Positions 55,428 to 64,000 of a DNA stretch of 64,000 bases are shown here, piece after piece. Under the pieces are notes generated by a model. It was not told the DNA's origin, made no database searches, and worked only from the letters and a program-made list of their open reading frames with translations. Position numbers and translations under genes: made by a program. The stretch spans positions 1,240,001 to 1,304,000 of the forward strand of contig NOWV01000002.1 in NCBI GenBank assembly GCA_003344405.1, in the 5' to 3' direction. Source of the DNA: Trichoplax sp. H2 (lineage: Eukaryota > Placozoa > Uniplacotomia > Trichoplacea). The first letter of the stretch is position 1, and the number at the start of each line of letters is the position of its first letter.

Positions 55428-58146
55428 GACTGTAATGTAATCTTTCTGATCAGATAGATGTTACGATAGTTATTAATTAACGAACTCCTTATATCATCTG
55501 AATACCGATAGTGACAATGTAAATTGACGTGAGATTGAACGGACTTATACTTAGTTGTAGTTAATTATAACAAATATTATCACGATATAGTTGATTTACA
55601 AGTACAGCTTATATAATTATATGATTCAACGCGGTCAAAGAGTTGTCAGTATCAGTATTTTCTCATCAATTTAAGCCTTTAGTATACTAAATTTAGTTAT
55701 TAATTCGGTCATAGCCCAATCAAGATCCTGCTGTTGTAGATAAGCCTGCAGGCTACGGGTAATTATAATTAACATTATTGTTAGTATTTATTGTTTCTAA
55801 AGCTTTTTGAATCAAGAGAAAATAGCAGAGATAAATAATACGATTCTTACTAATTCGATGGCTTACTAACTATACTATTAAAGTGATTTTATTGGCAGTA
55901 ATTAATGTATAGAAGGGATTACCAGTATCTGTTAATACAGGAAATAATCAGATTTCATTAATGTTTTCTAATGTTGAATCGGTCTATTCCTTAACAGTCT
56001 TTAATCCACTAATTTACTGATCGCAGAGACGAGAAATATACTTTGCTTCTGCGCTTTCGTAAAATAGTCGCTTGAACTCATTTCGCTACTATAAGTAATC
56101 AATTGTTATAATATAAGAAATTATAGCTTGTGTATTGTACTAAGAATTCTTGTCTTAAAGGTTAAGAATAGCTTGAGGTCAATAAAATCCGGCGGGAATT
56201 AATCGAGAAAAGAGACTAAACTGTCTTTGTTCGTCTTAATGAATGATACTATCGTATGAGACAAAGTACAGTATAATCTCTATTTACTGTAGTTTTATCG
56301 TTTTTCTTGCGGCAGATACCGTGTATAGTAGTAATTAATAATAACCAGACATGTACTGCAGATCCTTCAATATCCTCAATTTATTTAGTTAAAGTTAAAA
56401 GTTACCGACTAAAAAGATCGAGTCTAATCATTAACTCTACACTAGCTCCGTCTCTAACTTAGCTTGTACAGCCTTAAATGATGCCAATTTTATGCATTCA
56501 TATTCTAGTATAGATTACTAATTTAAGACACTATATAAAGAACTACAGTATATATGTAAATCATGACAATAAATACTAAGGTTAGTCATTACTTCAGGAA
56601 TAATACCATACATGAACATAACCCGTGTAAGACTCACTAATATGTAAATTTTAATATTAATACTGTGGCAGAGTAACGATCTCAACTGATATTTAATAAC
56701 TATAAATTAAGGAGGCAAAGAATGTTATTACAGTATTTACACTCGCGACATACGTCTGTATCTATCGTAATTTCTCTCGTTTTAGGCTTGATTGGTTATT
56801 ATAAGTTGATTGTATCGATATTCTAAAGTTAAAACTATTTTAGCTATGAATAATGGAGCAAGTAATCTTAATTTTAAAGCATATCTAAACCATATAATTC
56901 AAGTCTAGGAGTAGAACGAGCCTTACTATAAAAAAGTTTAATTATAGTAATGTTACTTAACACACCAGAACATTCGATAAATTTTAAAACTTTCGTTATA
57001 CTTTACTGTAGCCTAAGCACTGAAATTCGAATAAAATCGACAGTGAACTGCGAGAATAGTACATGAAGAGGAAAGAGAGACTGATGATAAAAAGATACAG
57101 GAACTTTTCAAGAGAATATAAACGAGCATTTTTATCACGATGAAACAAGTGTTGATTAAAGATAGTGACGATACTAAAGTATTATTAGAGGGTTTAATTA
57201 CTTAACCCTAATTAAGGTTTCTGTATTATTTAGCGACCAGTAAGATTACTAAATTACGCTTGCATAGACATTGATGTATTATTCTCTATTGGCAATTATT
57301 ACGTTATATTGATCGGTAATATCATTAGTAATGTAAATATTGATGTTTTGCAATACTAATGATTGACTGCTTTTTAACAATATTGTAAGATACGAAGTCA
57401 TGCATTTTCGTTGCATTTCAAATAGCTGAGTTATTATTAGAGAATAAATGTCTTGTAGCTGAACAGTATATATATATATATACGGTAGCTCTCTAAATGA
57501 AATTGTAATGATATGTTGATTTCGAAATCTATTTACTTAACGATCGAGGAATGCAGACTTACTTAATTGGATTAATGTAATTCAAATAGTGTCAAGATGG
57601 ATCCATTGATAACTTATCGAATGGAAAATACAGAAGTAGAAAAGCGCTTATCATGAACATGGAAGACGCAGTTTAAGTGCCTTTTACTCAGATTCCTTTT
57701 ATTTTTCTAATTGCTAAATGACAGTTCAGAATTGAGCTACTGATACAATCATAACTACAAATTTTTACCTATTTTGAGGAGTAGTTTATTTTTAGGTCTA
57801 AAAAGTGATAATTCATGTCTAACAATGTATAAAATATTTGCTAATTGTTCAATAAAGGAGTACTATAACCCAGTTTTACAATTATAAGATCATGATTATC
57901 CGATATATTTCTGTTTAGGTGTATGGATTGCCTTGATATTAGGAAATGATTTCGCTTCTTTCTCTCTAAAATAGAAGAGTAATCGTAAGGATGTACGTAG
58001 AACTGTTATAAGCTAGTGTAGATTTTATTTCTATCCTTAAAATAATTATAAATGTTGCTTCATTAATCAAAATGATTATTGGATAATTGAAAACTATATT
58101 AGATTAAATTATATGAAATTTAAGCTAAACTAGATCCTTACAGAGC
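55428..58146. other. 2.7-kb spacer between phospholipase copies, no gene seen
   Basis: AT-rich spacer with an (AT)n run near 57468-57481. No exon recognised apart from the promoter of the left copy. Confidence 0.5.
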
Positions 58147-58749
58147 TTAACAGAACAATTTGTAAGATAGAGGAGCGTAGTCGCAGTTGTATGGGTAGGA
58201 AGCGAAGCATTCAGCAGCAACTCTGTCGCATTCGCAGTTAGCGCGGTCACAGGTACCCCAGGCATCGTCTATAATTTTAAAGCAAATGTGAATCTATCTA
58301 ATAAACTATCTCAAGATCGATAATATGATCTATCGCCCACATTCAATCGAATAAATCAAAGTTAATTTATCCTACAATACATCCAATATTTGCAGTAATG
58401 TATATTGGAATTTAAATAACAGTAGTATAACAAAATTACCGCAAGTGATGCGGCCAGCAGAGTTTTTGTGCCAATCGTATGGGTTAAGAACTTCCCATTG
58501 CAAAAGGTTGCAACCAGTATCGCTATAGCAGTTGTCATGAGATCTGCAGCACTCGTCGATCTTGTCAACTGTTGCTGGGGTACTGAAGTAAGGTCCAAGA
58601 CCGCACCAGTTACCATAGCCGTTGAAAGCCAAAGCACTACGGCCAGTAGTGTAAGAGATCATAGATTGGAAGTTAAGTGCACTACGGTCGGCATTTTTGG
58701 CCTCGCAAGCAACGAAGAGAGCGGCGATAACAAGGCAGAAAACCTTCAT
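58147..58749 (-). CDS. Secreted phospholipase A2, intact copy
   Basis: Two exons on the minus strand, 58440-58749 and 58147-58268 (phase-1 intron of 171 bases), give 143 aa. Exon 1 has the same length (310) as in the neighbouring copy. The signal peptide is [17 protein letters not shown]. The calcium loop is YGNWCGLG, the active site CCRSHDNCY has H71 and D72, and exon 2 carries [10 protein letters not shown] with D117. It ends in Cys (KLFC). Its exons are richer in C and G at third positions than the rest of the family, suggesting higher expression. A TATA box (TATATAAAG, minus strand, 58831-58839) lies about 85 bp upstream of the start. Role as in the neighbouring copy. Confidence 0.94.
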
Positions 58750-60387
58750 GATGATTTCTTTCTCTTTTTACACACGTCTTGCAAACGCTATGCTAGAAGA
58801 TAGAATAAACTCGACGTTGGTAGGTAGCATCTTTATATAACTTTTCATCCGGAGATGTTTGTTCAAGTAACTAGTATTAATCTGAACAAATATTGAATTA
58901 TTTGTGGAATTAAAATAAAAGTAGGTGGGATCTAAAATTAATCTGTAACTAGTCCATTTTGGAATTAGATGGGTTTACTAATTACAATTGATTAATTATC
59001 TACTGAAGTCGAGCTGCTTAAATATTTACGATTGCGTAATAGTATGAAATAAAAATTCACTTTCAAGCACTATGCTTATCCTGTTATATTATGGCCGCTA
59101 AAATGGATTTTATGCAAAGGCATGGAGTCATTCGATATAGGGAAATAATTAAGAGACCTATAAAGCTATACAGCATTGGATGTATATCGGATTAAATGCC
59201 AATTACATCTATTTTCGATCGAATGTAATCAATATTGAGTAATACTCTTATACTATAAATATTAAATGTTCATTTTTAATTATTGTACTGCTACAGTTTA
59301 GAATATTGTACTAGAAAGTCATAAAGTTTATATGGGCTTGTATGTCCAATTATCTATCGAAACAGAAAAGTGGATAATACGTATCTTTAATTTTTATTGT
59401 GTAAAACTATTGAAATTAAAATGGAATCTCATTATTTGATTTGCCTTTAGTATTTAGATGATATATAGATCAGGATTAGATTAGATCTAGGTTCATATTC
59501 GAGTAATTTAGCTTAGTCGTATTTCACATAGTTAATAATATCGACGGTATACACGTATGCGTATACACGTATTTCGGCATTAGTATATGGATTATATCAG
59601 GTTGATATCTCTTACTGGGCAATCTTAGATCGTATTTTGTAACGGAATGATTGAATCTATAATGTGATAAAGGTATAAGCTACAACAGCCCAAATTTATT
59701 AGAAACTGCATGTCTAGAATATTCTACCTGGCTCATCATTATATGAGTATATTCTGATTCCATTTGGTAACGTATCTCTGGCGGCATACGCGTATTTTAA
59801 TTCGATTATCTAATAAGCTTATTTTTGGATGATTTGAAGTTCTTTGGAGTTTATATTACAGAGTTTTTCTCCAACTTTGTACGCAATATCTGGTTGTTCT
59901 TAGCATTATAGATCAGTAATATTTTCTTATACTATGTTACACATTACAATGGTATAGCGAACGATACTTCTATTAAGCGAATATCATACTATCATTATAA
60001 TGGTAATAGAGATTTTACTTGGGATAAATTAAAATATAACATATAAATATAAATGATACATTATATATAACCTATTATTATAATTTGTGCATTATTTTTT
60101 TCTCCGTACAGTATGAGTGCAGACTATATTCGATGTACCTTAAATGGAAACGTAAATAAGGATTATAATTATTAGTAAGTCAGCAAATCAGCAATATAGG
60201 ATCGCGCTATTATGGAAGCTTCTGTATCACTTTATTAGTTACTGAAATTACAGAAATCGCAAATTGTAAATTTTTATGTAGTGGATCTTGATTGCAAAGG
60301 ATAAAATTATAAGGAACACGAACGGGTAGGTGGCAATTGGACAATATGATCATGTAGACCAACATCAATTACTGTAGTTACTTAAAA
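58750..60387. other. 1.6-kb spacer, no gene seen
   Basis: Holds the promoter of the right-hand intact phospholipase. A 12-base word GTATACACGTAT occurs twice in a row at 59547-59558 and 59561-59572. No exon recognised. Confidence 0.5.
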
Positions 60388-60509
60388 TCGAGGCATTGAA
60401 GCCAGTACTGTAGAAGATCATTGAGTGGAAGTTTAGTGCACTACGATAGGAAGACATTTTTGCCTTGCAGGCAAGTGATCAACAATAATAAGGTAGAGAT
60501 CTGTTTCAT
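60388..60509 (-). pseudogene. Truncated relic of phospholipase A2 exon 1
   Basis: This segment aligns with the first part of exon 1 of the 58.1-58.7 kb gene (AGATCAT, TGGAAGTT, AGTGCACTACG in common, on the + strand). An ATG at 60507-60509 and a hydrophobic leader (MKQISTLLLLITCLQG) survive, but the frame hits a stop about 22 codons in. The active-site part and exon 2 are absent. It marks an extra, decayed member of the array. Confidence 0.7.
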
Positions 60510-63500
60510 AATAACCTTCTTTTACATTCATCTCTTATAGATGTGCAACCATAATATAGAGAGAGCATCGGTAAAAGCTCAATCGCCGATATCACATTTA
60601 AATCTCTTATTAGCTTCATCATACAGAATTTCAGGTTGCTAAAATTGATGTTAGATCATCTCGATTGGGGCTGGATTAAGCTAGAAATATATTATTAAAA
60701 TGTATTGATGGCATCTGACAGTAATTCAGGCTTATCTTGTTATTATTACAATAAAATTTATAGGACTATCCCCCCTTATGTTAACAAATCTATTACTTAT
60801 AGCCAATTAAAACATGATAGGTAAAATAAACACAGCATGAAAGGCTTTGATGACCGATTTAGTCATGTCAATAATTCTTATGTAATAAGCCAGAAATATT
60901 TAAACGGCAATAATAAGAAATTACGCTTGCTTATCTAGTAGAAAATTGATTAATTCTTAATTTGAGTTATTTATGAATTAGCCCATATTTGTTTTTCGTT
61001 CCGTGATCTTATGCATTAAGATTTATCTGTTATGGTAATTTTTTCTTCATAATCTTGTCACTTGTCAAATAAAAATTGAAATAAAATGAATCATCGCGGA
61101 ATCCACCACTATAACATATATATATAATAATTGACTAGCACAATAATTATGCAGATATTCAATAAATAAAATAAAATGGAATTAAAAAATATAATTGCTT
61201 TTCTCCGTATCACTAGTTAGTATACTATTACAGCAATTTTGTGAGAGTATTATCGGCGTAAACTATACAAATAAATGTTTTCCTGGTAAAGAAAAGCTGT
61301 CTATCATACTTTAGTAGTGTAATCAAATTGAAAAATGGAGCTGCACTGTTAGAGTCTTTGCATAAGGCAAGAAATTTCGACTTGTTCGAATTGTATTGAT
61401 TATGATTATACGTAAGGGGTCATTTCAGCTTAGAGTGAAATATAATTGATTTATTGCTACGTAATTTACGACAATATTACTGATAAAATTAAGTTCTTTT
61501 AATTGATAGATTGTGATATCAAAAAGATTAGTGCTGTATTTTAATGTCTAATTGAAAAACAAAGATCTACAAATGAAATTATATTTACGATAGAAGCTTA
61601 ATACTTCAGTAAACATTAAGTAATTAGTGAAATGTCAATGATAAAACCCATTAGTAATTAGATACTCACCTAGATACTGATTCAATTTACGGTATCTGTT
61701 TAGTAGTATTCTTGCTACTACAGACTAAGATCATATGTTGACCGAGGATTAAATAAACTTTGCTAGTGAATAGATCTTTTCATCTTGCTTAGTTTACTTT
61801 GCTATAATTAATAAAGTAGATATTTCAATAGTTAATACACTCATTAGCACGTTTGATCCATTATTTTTAGATAGATCTATTTTCGTGTACCTAGTATGGA
61901 TATAGTCGGGATTAAGACGGATCGTAATCAAGGGATATAAACGGTAGAATAAATCTCCTCCTACTTTGTGGATAGTCGTGATAATTCAGTTACTAATGAT
62001 GCATTATGTATTCATGTTAATGTCAATAATGACTGAACGATGTGACAGCTAATTAGATCGGAACTTGATTAAGATTTTTTCTCTTAAGTAAGGCTATAGA
62101 TTAATTATTTTTTATTTACATTTTATGATAAAATCTTCATAGGCCAAGTTCATGCTTGTTATTCGTTTTGTTTTCCTAATAAAGTTCCTATCCCGATTTA
62201 CATGTTTATTGTTCAAGATTTCTTTACTACAATGAATTCTTTTCCATTTATCCATCTCCATTTAGATGAAATTATTTATCTACGGTTTATTTTGAGAATC
62301 AGGAGGGAAAATTACTTTGATATGACCGTCAATTTTTATACGGTATACACTATGCACATTACCATCATCAGCGATCTAGTGTTTATTTACGGGTTAAATT
62401 TATGCGTATAAATCACCTGAGTGAGAAAGAAATATTATATTTTATGGGATAGATCAAGTGAGATCCTTATTTGATTGGCCTTCAAAAATATACACACCTT
62501 CCTGGACTATTGTATTATACGTAGTAAATTTTACTTTCGCGTCACCCAAGCTTAACCAGTATTATCATTTTTTAATATAAAGTTATACTATGGTCAGGCA
62601 AAGTCTTATCTAATAAAATCGACAAAGCAAAGAATATCGAGATTTATTGCATGTTCAGTGTTGTATCTCTTTTTATATTAAACGCTTTCTGGAAGAATTT
62701 TATCTAATTTTGCATGACATCTTGTCACCGTTAAGTTAATTCAGTTTCAGTATACTGCAAAGTCATAGTTTGATTATGTAGGCATTAAATAATGAAGTGA
62801 TAACTTTTCAATCTCACGTCGTGAAGTATCTGCTATAAAGGCAAGTTGAAGATGTATTATGGAATTATAGTATTTGTCACTTTTATTAATAACTCCTTTC
62901 TGGTTTTCCTTATTGAAAAGGAATTAAGATTAAAAGCTGGCAATAAACGTGAAATGATCGATATATTTTTCAACGATAACTTACCTTAAAGCTGCCTAAA
63001 TGTTTACGTTCTATTAATTTAAATGTTCGATTAGAGGGAATATAATCTTAAAGTTAGTGCAAATAGTGCATTATTATTAACTAGTCAGGATATGTATCTA
63101 TAACAGATACCTTAATGGGTTTTCCTGAGAGTTTTATAATGCTCTCATAGTAATATAAGATAGAAGCTAAGATATGTGTACCAGTGTAGTGGACTAGGCA
63201 GAATAAAATGTTTTAGAGAACAGTAACTGATGATGAAGCAGCTCAAGTGCAGCATGCTTAATTTTGGAATTTCATGAAATATGAGCCTTAATTACAGTAG
63301 CTGCAAGGACGCTACAAACGGTAATTTATTTTAACTAGAATGTAGATTTGAACAAGTTATTATTACTATCAATTTACGGGTTTATTACTGAGGATAATAC
63401 GATGTTTTACTGCGATCGTAGGTTTATAGCTCCTGTATATTCTATGTAGCGGCAGATAATTATATTAACGTGTTCATCAGTGCTCAGCAGCAAATAAAAA

Positions 63501-64000
63501 TTAAAGTCAGCTTTTAATGTCGTTCAGTAAGAGTGGGATATTTATAGCGAAGGCCTTGCTTTAATAACTTACCAAGATACTTCTAAAAGATCTAATCAAG
63601 AATGAATAATGTCACCTAAAGTGAATATCTGGAGGTAAAATTTTAACAGCTTTACTATGGAAAAATAAAACTCCTGAAATTATTTTCCATGCTTTTTCGC
63701 ATCACTACAATAAGTACTAGATACAAATATGATTTCTTCCCTGAAAAAAACTAGCTTGGTAGCTGGCTTGACTTTTCATAGAAATGATTTTTTACTAGAA
63801 TTTTACTCTGAGCGAAATAATTAAAAATGCATTTCGCTATGGCTAATTATTTATCCGTTGAAATTCGTGACTTGGTATCTACAAGTAATGGAGTAAATTG
63901 ATAATTTCGGACCATATTTATTATTGATTTATCTTTAAATAAAAAATTTGTTTGAAATTTAAGAGTAAATTTTGAATTCTGTAGAAAGTTTAAGCAACTT
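60510..64000. other. 3.5-kb right-hand region, no gene seen
   Basis: AT-rich DNA. The 69-codon frame at 62202-62411 (+) is Phe/Ile/Tyr-rich with no motif. No splice-consistent exon series was found. Confidence 0.5.

Noticed and set aside
58468-58803. 111-codon + strand ORF
   Set aside because: It is the antisense shadow of phospholipase exon 1 (58440-58749, minus strand).

Overview
The window looks like nuclear DNA of an early-branching animal, most likely a placozoan (Trichoplax/Hoilungia type). It is strongly AT-rich. The genes are broken by small GT-AG introns, and the proteins are animal ones: a Tip60/KAT5 acetyltransferase, a SelW/MIEN1-type selenoprotein, class A GPCRs and secreted phospholipases A2. 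The species is an inference from gene content and composition; no marker gene proves it. Exon coordinates below come from reading splice sites and reading-frame phase by eye.

Left third (1-20 kb), almost all on the + strand. A minus-strand first exon sits at the left edge. It is followed by a four-exon selenoprotein (2273-3982) with an in-frame UGA and a convincing SECIS hairpin in its 3'UTR, then a ten-exon KAT5/Tip60 gene (6534-10458), then a 28-exon coiled-coil gene (12960-20115). The DNA between 2.9 and 8.5 kb is peppered with the palindromic word TACTGTACAGTA, which reaches extreme density at 5.46-6.03 kb.

Middle (20-46 kb). Two intronless class A GPCR genes lie on the minus strand (23537-24646 and 36178-37284). 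Between and beyond them is repeat-rich, gene-poor DNA: a repeat copied on both sides of a 20-N gap (28.9-30.3 kb), a 408-bp tandem duplication carrying a small acidic ORF (30.66-31.45 kb), a minisatellite of about 14 units (31.83-32.41 kb), and a diverged tandem repeat interrupted by a second 20-N gap (45.2-46.9 kb).

Right part (47-64 kb). This is a minus-strand tandem family of secreted phospholipases A2: two intact two-exon genes (54.8-55.4 and 58.1-58.7 kb), one copy with a one-base frameshift (47.8-48.5 kb), and one truncated relic (60.4-60.5 kb). A possible LTR-retrotransposon terminus lies at 49.4-50.0 kb. The rest is AT-rich DNA in which no gene could be supported.

The most notable item is the MIEN1-like selenoprotein. 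It combines a CxxU redox motif, a C-terminal prenylation box and a form-II-like SECIS, and a standard gene caller would cut it at the UGA.
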